From: Tardiphaga sp. P9-11
GTDB lineage: Bacteria > Pseudomonadota > Alphaproteobacteria > Rhizobiales > Xanthobacteraceae
DNA length: 64,000 nt
Reading direction: 5' to 3'
Assembly: GCF_008329525.1 (NCBI RefSeq)
Contig: NZ_NPKQ01000001.1
Location: forward strand, 496,001-560,000
Shown here: positions 29,823 to 42,514 of the stretch, in pieces
How positions within the stretch are numbered: the stretch's first letter is position 1
How the letters are laid out: every line of letters begins with the position of its first letter
The notes under the pieces: model-generated
Told to the model about the DNA's origin: nothing
Database searches by the model: none
Seen by the model: the letters and a program-made list of their open reading frames with translations, nothing else
Translations under genes and position numbers: made by a program

Positions 29823-30317
29823 ATGACGGATAATCGGCCCTATCGTCCCAATGTGGGCGTCGCACTGTTCAATGCAGACGGCAAGGTTCTGATCGGCCGC
29901 CGCTTCAAGGACGACGGGCCGGAGATCGTACTGCCGGGCCTGGAGTGGCAGATGCCCCAGGGCGGCATCGATGCCGATGAAGACCCTCGCGTCGCCGTCA
30001 TGCGTGAATTATGGGAAGAGACCGGCGTCAGCCACGCGACCTATCTCGGCGAGACCGGCTGGATGACCTATGACTTCATCCCGTTCGAGGATCCCACTCA
30101 CCGCTTCGCGCAGTTTCGCGGGCAGCGGCAGAAGTGGTTTGCGCTGAAATTCACTGGGGAAGATGCCGAAGTCGATCCGCTGACACCGCGGAATGGCCAG
30201 CCGGCGGAATTCGATGCCTGGCGCTGGGAGCGGCTAGATCGCGTCGCCGATCTCGTGGTGCCGTTCCGGCGCGATATCTATCGCGCGGTGGCAGTAGAAT
30301 TTGCGAGATTCATCTGA
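29823..30317 (+). CDS. RNA pyrophosphohydrolase (Nudix), second copy
   Basis: The 164-residue protein is a paralogue of the preceding rppH, sharing [42 protein letters not shown] and FDAWRWERL. The Nudix box is intact (Gly, Glu and the REL-EETG core), so it is probably active. It may prefer other capped RNAs or dinucleoside polyphosphates; RppH-type enzymes are known to accept these. The frame opens at 29793 within the first copy; the ATG at 29823 aligns with the family start. Confidence 0.9.
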   Translation: MTDNRPYRPNVGVALFNADGKVLIGRRFKDDGPEIVLPGLEWQMPQGGIDADEDPRVAVMRELWEETGVSHATYLGETGWMTYDFIPFEDPTHRFAQFRGQRQKWFALKFTGEDAEVDPLTPRNGQPAEFDAWRWERLDRVADLVVPFRRDIYRAVAVEFARFI

Positions 30318-30335
30318 AGCGAAGCCCTGATGAAG

Positions 30336-30364
30336 CTAAGCGCTATCCGGGCTATAGCGCTTAG
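30336..30364. terminator. 11-bp inverted repeat between the convergent Nudix and atpC genes
   Basis: CTAAGCGCTAT and ATAGCGCTTAG pair perfectly around a 7-nt loop. The right arm contains the atpC stop codon. There is no clear T-tract, so it may terminate inefficiently or protect RNA 3' ends from nucleases. Confidence 0.5.
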
Positions 30365-30768
30365 TGCATCGCCGTCGAGACGACGTGTTGCTGGATCGTC
30401 TTGAAGTGGTCGAGACGCTCAATAGCACGGTCCAGGGCGGAGCCCTCCTTCTCGGCCAGCTTCTCTTCCATCGCAGCGATGTCGCTGGCGAAGGCTTCAC
30501 GGTCGAGATCCTGCAGCGAGGTGGCGACGTCGGCCAGTACGGTGAGGCCCTTGTCGGAGACTTCAGCGAGGCCGCCGAGCACGATGATCTTTTGCGTCGA
30601 ACCACCCGATGTGATGGTCATGATGCCTGGACGAAGTGCGGCCACCATCGGTGCGTGGCCCGCCATCACACCGAGATCACCCTCGGTGCCCGGGATGTCG
30701 ACCTGATCGACCTCGCCCGTGAAAGCGAGCTTCTCCGGCGAGACGAGATCGAAATGAAAGGTGGCCAT
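30361..30768 (-). CDS. atpC: F1 ATP synthase epsilon subunit
   Basis: The epsilon subunit joins the gamma shaft to the c-ring and can inhibit ATP hydrolysis. The 135-residue protein has the N-terminal beta-barrel ([36 protein letters not shown]) and a short C-terminal helical region. It is the last gene of atpHAGDC. It is separated from atpD by about 130 bp containing a long-looped inverted repeat. Confidence 0.96.
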   Translation of the reverse strand: MATFHFDLVSPEKLAFTGEVDQVDIPGTEGDLGVMAGHAPMVAALRPGIMTITSGGSTQKIIVLGGLAEVSDKGLTVLADVATSLQDLDREAFASDIAAMEEKLAEKEGSALDRAIERLDHFKTIQQHVVSTAMH

Positions 30769-30835
30769 CGTAACTACTCTCTTGGCTGTTCTCCGCGAGT
30801 GTTGCCCGCGGTCTATCAGTCAGAATGTCAAAACT

Positions 30836-30885
30836 CATTGCCGGGCTCGTTAGCGAAGATGCATTTCGCGTCAGGCCCGGCAATG
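30836..30885. repeat. inverted repeat in the atpD-atpC spacer
   Basis: CATTGCCGGGC and GCCCGGCAATG are perfect 11-bp arms 28 nt apart. In the atp mRNA it would form a stem just after the atpD stop codon. Possible roles are partial attenuation or 3'-end stabilisation that adjusts subunit ratios. Confidence 0.55.
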
Positions 30886-30898
30886 ATGATTCTAGATC

Positions 30899-33294
<2,396 letters not shown>

Positions 33295-33346
33295 TCTCAG
33301 TCCACCCCGGCGATCGAATGCTTGATCCGATCGCAATCATCTCATT

Positions 33347-33436
33347 CGTCATGCCCGGCCTTGTGCCGAGCATCCACGTCTTCAGTTCGATTCACATCCA
33401 AACATGTCGATGGCCGGAGCGGGTCCGGCCATGACG
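33347..33436. repeat. palindromic intergenic repeat between atpA and atpG
   Basis: The spacer begins CGTCATGCCCGGCC and ends GTCCGGCCATGACG, imperfect inverted ends (12 of 14). A perfect inner hairpin GGCCGGA/TCCGGCC (33412-33430) follows directly after the atpA stop codon. This form (CGTCATGCCCGG...) resembles the dispersed palindromes I recall from Bradyrhizobium genomes. Confidence 0.6.
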
Positions 33437-33440
33437 TGTC

Positions 33441-35536
<2,096 letters not shown>

Positions 35537-35641
35537 GAATTACGCTCTTCAGGCTGTCAAACTCGCAAGGGAATAACTATCGCCCGAATGAGGCGCCTAG
35601 CGATCCAAGTCCTTGGAATTCAAGCGGGACTTCGATTTTGA

Positions 35642-35664
35642 GGTCACAACAAAATGTCGTGACC
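35642..35664. promoter_or_regulatory. candidate operator upstream of the F1 ATP synthase operon
   Basis: GGTCACAACA and TGTCGTGACC form 10-bp arms (9 of 10 paired) around AAA, 106 bp upstream of the atpH start. The symmetry and spacing look like a dimeric regulator site rather than an RNA stem. Confidence 0.5.
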
Positions 35665-36026
35665 CGTTCAAATCGCGGCTTTGCTAACATAGCGCGCGCG
35701 CGGGTGCAACGCGACGAAAGCGTTTGATGATGCCTTGTCGCAGGCCCTCGCAAAGAATCATTTCAGGGAGATGCGGTGCGTCGATTGAGGCTCGAGGGGC
35801 AACTTCGTCGCGGGTCTCCGAGGCGGAATTTTTAATTCCGCATGACGGTACTAAGGCGCCGATTTTCACCGGATGCGCAATGCGCGTGGTGGCGTGGTTC
35901 ACAAGGGGGTGGCGGGCGGCGGCGCGTGGTCGGTCCGCGACCGATCACCGTTTTCCGACTGCTTAACATTTACTTACCGAATGCTATCCATGCGTGACGA
36001 TCACTTTGCTATTCAGTATATCAATG

Positions 36027-36043
36027 TAATATATAGTATATTA
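36027..36043. promoter_or_regulatory. AT-rich inverted repeat upstream of rlpA
   Basis: TAATATA-TAG-TATATTA is a perfect 7-3-7 inverted repeat in an AT-rich block about 190 bp upstream of the rlpA start. AT-rich upstream elements of this kind bind H-NS-like or MucR/Ros-type proteins in rhizobia; binding here is a guess. Confidence 0.4.
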
Positions 36044-36192
36044 ATCAGTTAATAAATTGTTAAAGGCCTTGCTTAGCCTTGTTGTGTTCCATCACAAGAT
36101 ATTTCATCTGGTCATGGAACGATTACGTTGCCTATTTTACGCCTCATTACGTGGGCAAACGCTCAGTCAGTGAAATTGGGACGGGGGTCCAC

Positions 36193-36210
36193 TTACCGCC
36201 TTCGCGGTAA
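36193..36210 (+). promoter_or_regulatory. leader hairpin before rlpA
   Basis: TTACCGC-CTTC-GCGGTAA is a perfect 7-bp stem with a 4-nt loop, ending 23 nt before the rlpA ATG. The Shine-Dalgarno GAGGG (36219-36223) lies just after it, so it may affect translation or mRNA stability. Confidence 0.45.
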
Positions 36211-36233
36211 TACTGTCTGAGGGACAACAACTT

Positions 36234-36725
36234 ATGCTGCGTTACGGAAAATCGGCGCTGAGCGCTATCGCTCGGCCGCGTACGGCAATCGCTGTCATGA
36301 CTGCCGCTCTTGTTCTCGGGGGAACGGTTTCAGAGGCTTCGGCCAAATCCCGGCACCATCGCCATCATCACAAGCATCACGCTCATCAAGCCAGCCAGCC
36401 GTCGCTGTTCGAGGCCAACGCATCGATCGCTCCGACCACCGGCGGTCGCAGCTTCTCGGGCGTTGCATCGTACTACGGCAGTGAGTCGGGCAGCCGCACT
36501 GCGTCGGGTCAGCGCTTCAATCAGAATGCGATGACCGCCGCACATCGTTCGCTGCCGTTCGGCACCAAGCTCCGCGTCACTCACGGCGGTCGCAGTGTTG
36601 TCGTCACCGTCAATGATCGCGGACCATTCATCCGTGGCCGCGTACTCGACCTGTCCAAGGGTGCAGCGAGCGCGATCGGTCTGACCAGCCGTGGTGTCGG
36701 CCGTGTCGTTGCGGAAGTCATGTAA
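36234..36725 (+). CDS. rlpA: RlpA-family septal ring lytic transglycosylase, His-rich
   Basis: The 163-residue exported protein has a signal peptide (about 1-37, ending TVSEASA), a very His-rich linker (about 38-52) and a double-psi beta-barrel domain (about 70-163). The barrel carries the RlpA motif VASYYGSESGSRTASGQRFN, TAAHRSLPFGTKLRVTH and VNDRGPFIRGRVLDLSKGAA. RlpA enzymes cut naked glycan strands at division sites. There is no SPOR domain and no lipobox Cys, so it is a minimal soluble form. A strong terminator follows. Confidence 0.88.
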   Translation: MLRYGKSALSAIARPRTAIAVMTAALVLGGTVSEASAKSRHHRHHHKHHAHQASQPSLFEANASIAPTTGGRSFSGVASYYGSESGSRTASGQRFNQNAMTAAHRSLPFGTKLRVTHGGRSVVVTVNDRGPFIRGRVLDLSKGAASAIGLTSRGVGRVVAEVM

Positions 36726-36792
36726 GCGCAGAAATACGCTGCGATACTGATCTCTCAAGTTTAGTAAGCGTTGCGTTGTGTCCGCGTTCAGT

Positions 36793-36830
36793 AAAAGCCT
36801 GTTGTCAGCAATGACGGCAGGCTTTTCTTT
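36793..36830. terminator. terminator between rlpA and priA
   Basis: AAAAGCCTG and CAGGCTTTT pair around a 16-nt loop and are followed by CTTTT on the plus strand, with A-rich sequence on the other side. It can serve both convergent genes. Confidence 0.85.
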
Positions 36831-36850
36831 TATCTGTCATCGGGCGTTTC

Positions 36851-39049
36851 TTACAGAAAGCTTTGTGGATCGACATCTACTTCGAGCTTGAGATTGCCCG
36901 TCGTCTTCGGGCCGTGCGCCAGCCAGTCGCGAAGATAGTGCGACAGGTCGACATTGCGGGCTGACTTCACCAGCAGGCGAAAACGATAGCGGCCTTTGAT
37001 CACGGCAAGCGGCGCTTCGGCCGGGCCGAGCACCATGATGCGCTCGTCGATCGGCGCCACGGCAGCGAGCTTGCGTGCATAGCCTGCGGTGGTCGGCCGG
37101 TCGCCGCCTGAAATGATCAGGCTCGCCAGCCGTCCGAAGGGCGGATAGCCGGCGCGTTCGCGGGCCTCGATTTCGCTGGCGTAGAACGCTTCGCGATCGT
37201 TTGCGACCAGCGCCTTCATCACGGGATGCTCCGGCTGATGGGTTTGCAGATAGCCGATGCCGCGCCCCTGTTCACGTCCGGCGCGCCCAATTACCTGGTT
37301 CAGCATCTGATAGGTGCGCTCGGCCGCGCGCGGATCGCCGTTGCCGAGGCCCAGATCCGCGTCGATGACCCCGACGAGATTGAGCCGCGGGAAGTTATGG
37401 CCCTTGGCGACGAGCTGCGTGCCGATGATGACATCGACGCGACCCTCGGCGATCTCCGTCAGTTCGGTCCGCATCGCATCGATCGAGGTGATGAGGTCGC
37501 TCGACAGCACCATTGTGCGCGCATCCGGAAACAGGCTCGCCGCCTCCTCCTGCAGTCGCTCGACGCCCGGCCCGACAGCGACCAGCGACTCTTCGGCCTG
37601 ACAATGGGGGCATTGATGCGGGCGGTGCATCGAGAAACCGCAATGGTGGCAAACCAGCCGCTGACGAAAACGATGATCGACCAGCCACGCATCGCAGATC
37701 GTGCAGGCGAATCGATGCCCGCAGCCGCGACATAGCGTCAGCGGCGCATAGCCGCGGCGATTGAGGAACAGCAGCGCCTGCTCCTTGCGCTCGATGGCGA
37801 TCTGGATCTTCTCGGCAAGGCGCGGTGCGATGAAGCGACCGCGCATCGGGCCTTCGCGGCGCAGATCGATGGCTTCGATATGCGGCATGTGCTGGCCGCC
37901 GAAACGCGACGGCAGTGCGATGCGCTGGTAGCGCCCCTTGCGCGCATTGACCTCGGACTCGACCGACGGCGTAGCCGAAGCCAGCACGATGGGGATTCTT
38001 GCGATTGATGCCCGCACCACGGCCATGTCGCGGGCGTGGTAATGCGCGCCTTCGTCCTGCTTGTAGGCCTGATCATGCTCTTCATCGACGATGATGAGGC
38101 CGAGTTTCGCGTAAGGCAGAAACAGCGCCGAGCGCGCGCCGACGATGACATGGGCCTCGCCATTGGCGATCGACGCCCAGTTGCGGGCGCGGGTACGAGG
38201 CGTCAGTTCGGAATGCCATTCCAACGGGCGTACTCCGAAGCGTTTTGAGAAGCGCTCAAGAAACTGCCCGGTCAGCGCGATCTCCGGCATCAGGATCAGC
38301 ACCTGCTCGCCGCGCCGGATGATCTCGGCAACCGCCTCGAAATAGACCTCTGTCTTGCCGGAGCCGGTGACGCCGTCGAGCAGGGCGGCATGGAAATCAC
38401 CCTTGGCGGCGAAGGTTCGCATGGCTTCGGCCGCAACGGCCTGGTCCGGCGAGAAGTCCGGTTCGGCGAAAGTGGGATCGGGCGCCGGCGGCGGCAAGGC
38501 GCGGGGCATGACCTCGATCGCAAGCGTGCCCTCATCGACCAGCCCGTCGATCACACCGGCGCTGACGCCGGCTTCCTTGGCAGCTTCGGATTTCGCGTGC
38601 AGCAGGCCGTCCGACAGAATTTTGATCAGCCGTGCGCGCGCAGAGGTCATGCGCTTCGGCACTTCGCCGACCAGACGGACGCCCATCCGCACCCGCTCCG
38701 GGCCGAGATGCTCGCCCATACGCAGCGTCATCTTCATGACCATGCCGCGGGCGGACAAAGTGTAATTCGCCACCCAGTCGACCAGGTTGCGCAATTCCTG
38801 CTTCAGCGGCGGGACGTCGAATTTTTCGCCGACTTCCTTGAGCCGGTTATGCAGTCGCGGATCGGGATTGGCGTTTTCCGCCCAGACCACGCCGATGACC
38901 TCACGAGCGCCCAGCGGCACGCTGACGATATCGCCGGGTTGCAGGTCGACGCCACGCGGCACGCGATAGGAATAGGCCTGGTTCAGCGCGACCGGCACCA
39001 GCACGTCGACGACGCCAGACGTTGATTTGATGCGCGCAGCTTCGTCCAT
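36851..39049 (-). CDS. priA: primosomal helicase PriA
   Basis: PriA restarts stalled replication forks. The 732-residue protein has an N-terminal DNA-binding part (PVALNQAYSYRVP), helicase Walker A DGVTGSGKTEVY, the DEEHD box, and a zinc-binding insert with paired cysteines (CRGCGHRF, CTICD, CHHCG, CPHC). LVAKGHNFP and QVIGRAGRE are the late helicase motifs. It is convergent with rlpA and divergent from the CMD-fold gene, with xerC beyond it. Confidence 0.96.
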   Translation of the reverse strand: MDEAARIKSTSGVVDVLVPVALNQAYSYRVPRGVDLQPGDIVSVPLGAREVIGVVWAENANPDPRLHNRLKEVGEKFDVPPLKQELRNLVDWVANYTLSARGMVMKMTLRMGEHLGPERVRMGVRLVGEVPKRMTSARARLIKILSDGLLHAKSEAAKEAGVSAGVIDGLVDEGTLAIEVMPRALPPPAPDPTFAEPDFSPDQAVAAEAMRTFAAKGDFHAALLDGVTGSGKTEVYFEAVAEIIRRGEQVLILMPEIALTGQFLERFSKRFGVRPLEWHSELTPRTRARNWASIANGEAHVIVGARSALFLPYAKLGLIIVDEEHDQAYKQDEGAHYHARDMAVVRASIARIPIVLASATPSVESEVNARKGRYQRIALPSRFGGQHMPHIEAIDLRREGPMRGRFIAPRLAEKIQIAIERKEQALLFLNRRGYAPLTLCRGCGHRFACTICDAWLVDHRFRQRLVCHHCGFSMHRPHQCPHCQAEESLVAVGPGVERLQEEAASLFPDARTMVLSSDLITSIDAMRTELTEIAEGRVDVIIGTQLVAKGHNFPRLNLVGVIDADLGLGNGDPRAAERTYQMLNQVIGRAGREQGRGIGYLQTHQPEHPVMKALVANDREAFYASEIEARERAGYPPFGRLASLIISGGDRPTTAGYARKLAAVAPIDERIMVLGPAEAPLAVIKGRYRFRLLVKSARNVDLSHYLRDWLAHGPKTTGNLKLEVDVDPQSFL

Positions 39050-39192
39050 CGGGGGGATTCAGACTCGAATTGAGGTACCCGCTAACTTAAGCTCGCGATG
39101 CGGCCCGGACCAGTGCCGGCTGGTGGCCCGGTCTTATGACCGACGCGCGGCTACGACAATGAAGCAAGAACATAAGTCAAAGGGAGAACCAT

Positions 39193-39825
39193 ATGGGCCA
39201 CAGGCTAGCCGGGGCAGCCGCCTCATTCATTATGCTTTCGGCCTTTGCAGGAGCTGCGCTGGCGCAGGACCGGATGCCGCCGATCCCGGCCGACAAATAC
39301 ACCGAAGCGCAGAAGAAAGCCGCTGAGGAATTCGCCGGCGGGCGCGGCTATGAGGTTCGCGGCCCCTTCGTGCCACTGATTCGCAGTCCGGAAGTGATGC
39401 TCCGTGCCAAAGCGATGGGCGATCATCTCAGGTTCAAGAGCGTGCTCACTCCGCGGCTCAGCGAAATGATCGTCCTGATCACTGCGCGCGAATGGACCCA
39501 GCAATATGAGTGGGTTGCCCATCATGACATCGCGATGAAGGCCGGTTTGCGCAAGGACATCGCTGATGCGATTGCCGACGGTCGTCGCCCCGTCGGCATG
39601 GCCGATGACGAAGAAGCGGCTTACGATATGTCGACCGAGATCCAGCGTACCAAGCGTGTCAGCGATCCGACCTGGAACAAGGCCATTGCCAAATTCGGCG
39701 AGCAGGGTGTCATCGATCTGCTCGGGATCAACGGCTATTACACCTTTCTGGCCATGGCGATGAATGCGGCCCGAACGGGCCTATCCGCAGGCGTGGCAGA
39801 GCCGTTGAAGCGGTTCCCGGATTGA
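39193..39825 (+). CDS. exported carboxymuconolactone decarboxylase-fold protein
   Basis: The 210-residue protein has a clear signal peptide (about 1-24, ending GAALAQ) and a CMD/AhpD-like helical domain with LTPRLSEMIVLITAREW, QYEWVAHHDIAMKAG and a late helical bundle. CMD proteins act on ring-cleavage lactones or, with a CXXC motif, as peroxidases. This one contains no cysteine at all, so an AhpD-type thiol role is excluded. Export is unusual for the family and the function is unknown. GGGAG precedes the start. Confidence 0.8.
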   Translation: MGHRLAGAAASFIMLSAFAGAALAQDRMPPIPADKYTEAQKKAAEEFAGGRGYEVRGPFVPLIRSPEVMLRAKAMGDHLRFKSVLTPRLSEMIVLITAREWTQQYEWVAHHDIAMKAGLRKDIADAIADGRRPVGMADDEEAAYDMSTEIQRTKRVSDPTWNKAIAKFGEQGVIDLLGINGYYTFLAMAMNAARTGLSAGVAEPLKRFPD

Positions 39826-39909
39826 CGAGGCCAGCGGTTCACCAAAGTGAAACGAGCAGGGTGTGATAATCTTCGCCCGTTCGCACAACGCGAACCGCAG
39901 GGCATTCCG

Positions 39910-40893
39910 ATGGCCAAGCTTTCCGACAAGAAACCAAGCTCACCCGCACCTATCGACCTCATTTGCGCCGATACCGATGTTTCGCTGCAGATGACGCGCT
40001 GGCTGTCGCATTTGCGTGCCGAGCGACGGCTGTCACCCAAGACGCTCGAAGCCTATACGCGCGATGTCCGGCAGTTCCTGACATTTCTCGCCGAACACTG
40101 GGGCGCGCTCGTCTCGCTGCCGCGCTTCGCCAAACTGGAAGCCAGCGATGTCAGAGCCTTCATGGCGGCGCGGCGCGGCGATGATATTGGTGGCCGTTCA
40201 TTGATGCGCGCCCTGGCCGGTCTGCGCTCGTTCGGGCGATTTCTGGAGCGCGAAGGCAAGGGCACCGTCGGTGCGCTCAGTGCGATTCGTGCCCCGAAAA
40301 TCGGCAAGAGCCTGCCGAAGCCGCTGCAGATGGCATCCGCCAAACGCCTTGCCGACGCCGACGAACGTGCCGGTGAAAACCGCGATCCGTGGATTTGGGC
40401 GCGCGACGCCGCGGTCATGGCGCTGCTTTATGGGTCGGGCCTGCGTATCTCCGAAGCGCTTGGCCTGAAGCGCCGCGATGTGCCGGCGCCCGGTGCTGGA
40501 GATGTGCTGATCGTCAACGGCAAGGGCAACAAGACCCGTATGGTACCGGTGTTGCAGAACGTGCTGGAATTGATCGCCGACTACGCCGCGCAGTCTCCGC
40601 ACCCATTACCCGCCGATGGTCCGATGTTTGTCGGTGCCCGCGGCGGCCCGCTCAGCCCGCGGATCATCCAGCTGACCATGGAGCGGATGCGCGGGTCGCT
40701 CGGCCTGCCCGACAGCGCCACGCCGCATGCCCTGCGCCATTCCTTTGCGACGCATCTTCTGACTCGTGGCGGCGATTTGCGCGCGATCCAGGAGCTGCTC
40801 GGCCATGCCTCGCTGTCGACCACACAGATCTATACCGGCATCGACACCGAGCGGCTGTTCGAGGTCTACAAGACAGCACACCCGCGAGCGTAA
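39910..40893 (+). CDS. xerC: tyrosine recombinase XerC
   Basis: XerC with XerD resolves chromosome dimers at dif. From the ATG at 39910 the protein is 327 residues, with an N-terminal SAM-like core-binding domain (about 25-125) and a catalytic domain. The catalytic residues are all present: Arg179 (GSGLRISE), Lys205/208 region (GKGNKTR), His273 and Arg276 (HALRHSFATHLL), His299 (LGHAS) and Tyr308 (QIYTG). The frame opens upstream at 39847 with GTG. The priA-xerC association is conserved, so this is housekeeping rather than an island integrase. Confidence 0.94.
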   Translation: MAKLSDKKPSSPAPIDLICADTDVSLQMTRWLSHLRAERRLSPKTLEAYTRDVRQFLTFLAEHWGALVSLPRFAKLEASDVRAFMAARRGDDIGGRSLMRALAGLRSFGRFLEREGKGTVGALSAIRAPKIGKSLPKPLQMASAKRLADADERAGENRDPWIWARDAAVMALLYGSGLRISEALGLKRRDVPAPGAGDVLIVNGKGNKTRMVPVLQNVLELIADYAAQSPHPLPADGPMFVGARGGPLSPRIIQLTMERMRGSLGLPDSATPHALRHSFATHLLTRGGDLRAIQELLGHASLSTTQIYTGIDTERLFEVYKTAHPRA

Positions 40894-40997
40894 GGCCAGG
40901 CAAGCCCCAGCTGTAGTAGAAGTGTCATTGAGCTGCCCCTTGCGAAGTCGCCGCGGTTCGGTCAAATCGACACATCGACCAACCGGAGGGGATCACC

Positions 40998-41588
40998 ATG
41001 AGCGCACACGAAAGTATGGAGCATGCGGAGCATGCCGAGCATGCGTCTGGCTCGAACAAGAAGATCGCACTGCTCATTGCGGTGATCGCGCTGTTTCTCG
41101 CGCTGTCCGAGACCCTCGGCAAGGGCGCGCAGACAGAATCGATCAGCAAGAACGTCGAGGCGTCGAACCTCTGGGCGTTCTTCCAGGCCAAGAGTATCCG
41201 CCGCACGGTTGTTCAGGCGACGTCGGACCAGGCCAGACTTAGCCTCGGTCAGATGGGCGACGATGCCGCCAAGGCGGCGCTATCCAAGCAAATCGACGAA
41301 TGGAAGAAGACGGCAGATCGCTATCGTTCCGAACCGGAAACCGGTGAGGGCTCCGAACAGCTCGCCGCCCGGGCGAAGGAGGCCGAGCACGCGCGCGACC
41401 TCTCGATGGCGCGGTATCATCACTATGAAGTGGCGTCCGCCGCATTCCAGATCGGTATCGTGCTGGCGTCGGCCACGATCATCACCGGCATGATTGCGCT
41501 GGCCTGGGTGTCAGGTGCACTCGCGCTGGCCGGCATCGTTTTCACCGCGATCGGCCTGTTCGCGCCGCATGCAGTGCATATTATGTAG
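40998..41588 (+). CDS. DUF4337 membrane protein
   Basis: The 196-residue protein has a His/Glu-rich start (repeated EHAEHA), one transmembrane helix (about 23-42), a charged helical middle (about 60-140) and two C-terminal hydrophobic segments (about 148-196). This is the layout of the DUF4337 family, whose function is unknown. GGAGGGG lies 6 nt before the ATG, a strong ribosome binding site. Its stop is 4 bp from that of the convergent hydrolase. Confidence 0.82.
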   Translation: MSAHESMEHAEHAEHASGSNKKIALLIAVIALFLALSETLGKGAQTESISKNVEASNLWAFFQAKSIRRTVVQATSDQARLSLGQMGDDAAKAALSKQIDEWKKTADRYRSEPETGEGSEQLAARAKEAEHARDLSMARYHHYEVASAAFQIGIVLASATIITGMIALAWVSGALALAGIVFTAIGLFAPHAVHIM

Positions 41589-41592
41589 CGGT

Positions 41593-42495
41593 CTACGCCG
41601 AAGCGGTTCGGCATAGTTGCAGGACCGCTTCGGCAAATTCCTTGGGCGCTTCCTGCGGCACGTTGTGGCCGACGCCGGGAATCACACGGCGCTCATAATC
41701 CGCCGTAAAATACTGGCCGTGATTCTCCGAGTTTTCCGCCGGCCCCACGCCGTCGTCGGCGCCATGCAGCACAATGGTCGGGACATCTATCTTCGGCTGC
41801 GCCGCCAATTGTATTTCCAGAAAAGCGTAATTCGGATCGCCGAGGACACTGCCAGTGCGATGCATGTAGGAATGCACCACCACATCGACGAAATCGTCAT
41901 TGTCGAAAGCAAGCGCCGACCGTTCGAAGGTCGCGTCGTCGAAAACCCAACTGGGCGACCACATCTGCCACAGCAGCTTGGCTAAAGCGTTGCGGTTCTG
42001 GATCAGGCCGTTACGGCCACGCTCGGTATGGAAGTAATACTGATACCATTGCCGTGCCTCCTGCTTGGGCGCGAATGGCCGCACCGCATTCGTCAGGTCC
42101 TGGATATTGTAACCGGTGCAGCTGACGAGACCGTGTACGCGTTCGGGCCATAGCGCCGAGACGACGCAGGCCGCGCGACCGCCCCAGTCGTAGCCAGCAA
42201 CCACGGCCTTGCCGATGCGCAGTGCGTCCATCAGCTCCAACAGATCCTGCCCAAGCGCGGCCTGTTGCCCGGAGCGTATGGTCGCGCTGGAAAGAAACCG
42301 CGTCGGCCCATAGCCACGCAGATAGGGTACGATGGTGCGAAAGCCGGCGGCGTTGATGATGTCGACCGCGTGGTCATAGCCTCTGACGTCATAGGGAAAA
42401 CCGTGCATCAACAGGGCGGGGAGGCCGCCTTCCGGTCCGCTCTGTTCATAGGCAATGTCGAGAAGGGGAGTCTGGATGCGTGCCAGTTCAGCCAA
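41593..42495 (-). CDS. alpha/beta hydrolase of the epoxide hydrolase/dehalogenase type
   Basis: The 300-residue protein has oxyanion motif HGFPYDVRGYD and nucleophile elbow AGYDWGGRAA with Asp103 as nucleophile, not Ser. This points to epoxide hydrolase, haloalkane dehalogenase or related chemistry. The late GVGHNVPQE supplies the catalytic His. The substrate cannot be told. It lies 19 bp downstream of the small membrane protein gene. Confidence 0.85.
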   Translation of the reverse strand: MAELARIQTPLLDIAYEQSGPEGGLPALLMHGFPYDVRGYDHAVDIINAAGFRTIVPYLRGYGPTRFLSSATIRSGQQAALGQDLLELMDALRIGKAVVAGYDWGGRAACVVSALWPERVHGLVSCTGYNIQDLTNAVRPFAPKQEARQWYQYYFHTERGRNGLIQNRNALAKLLWQMWSPSWVFDDATFERSALAFDNDDFVDVVVHSYMHRTGSVLGDPNYAFLEIQLAAQPKIDVPTIVLHGADDGVGPAENSENHGQYFTADYERRVIPGVGHNVPQEAPKEFAEAVLQLCRTASA

Positions 42496-42514
42496 GTTGC
42501 TCCCCCATTGAAGT

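Larger units (their letters stand above)
35537..36233. other. 700-bp non-coding region between atpH and rlpA
   Basis: No ORF here looks like a gene: the short frames have no recognisable composition or ribosome binding site. The left half holds the atp promoter region with a 23-bp inverted repeat. A hairpin GCGGAAT-TTTTA-ATTCCGC occurs at 35823-35841. The right part (35965-36060) is strikingly AT-rich for this genome and precedes the rlpA leader. A small RNA could be hidden here but I cannot support one. Confidence 0.6.

Noticed and set aside
35684-35966. Short ORFs on both strands in the atpH-rlpA gap
   Set aside because: No ribosome binding sites, no recognisable motif, and they overlap each other; not reported as genes.
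39910-40893. XerC-like recombinase as an island or phage integrase
   Set aside because: Its length, domains and place near priA fit housekeeping XerC.
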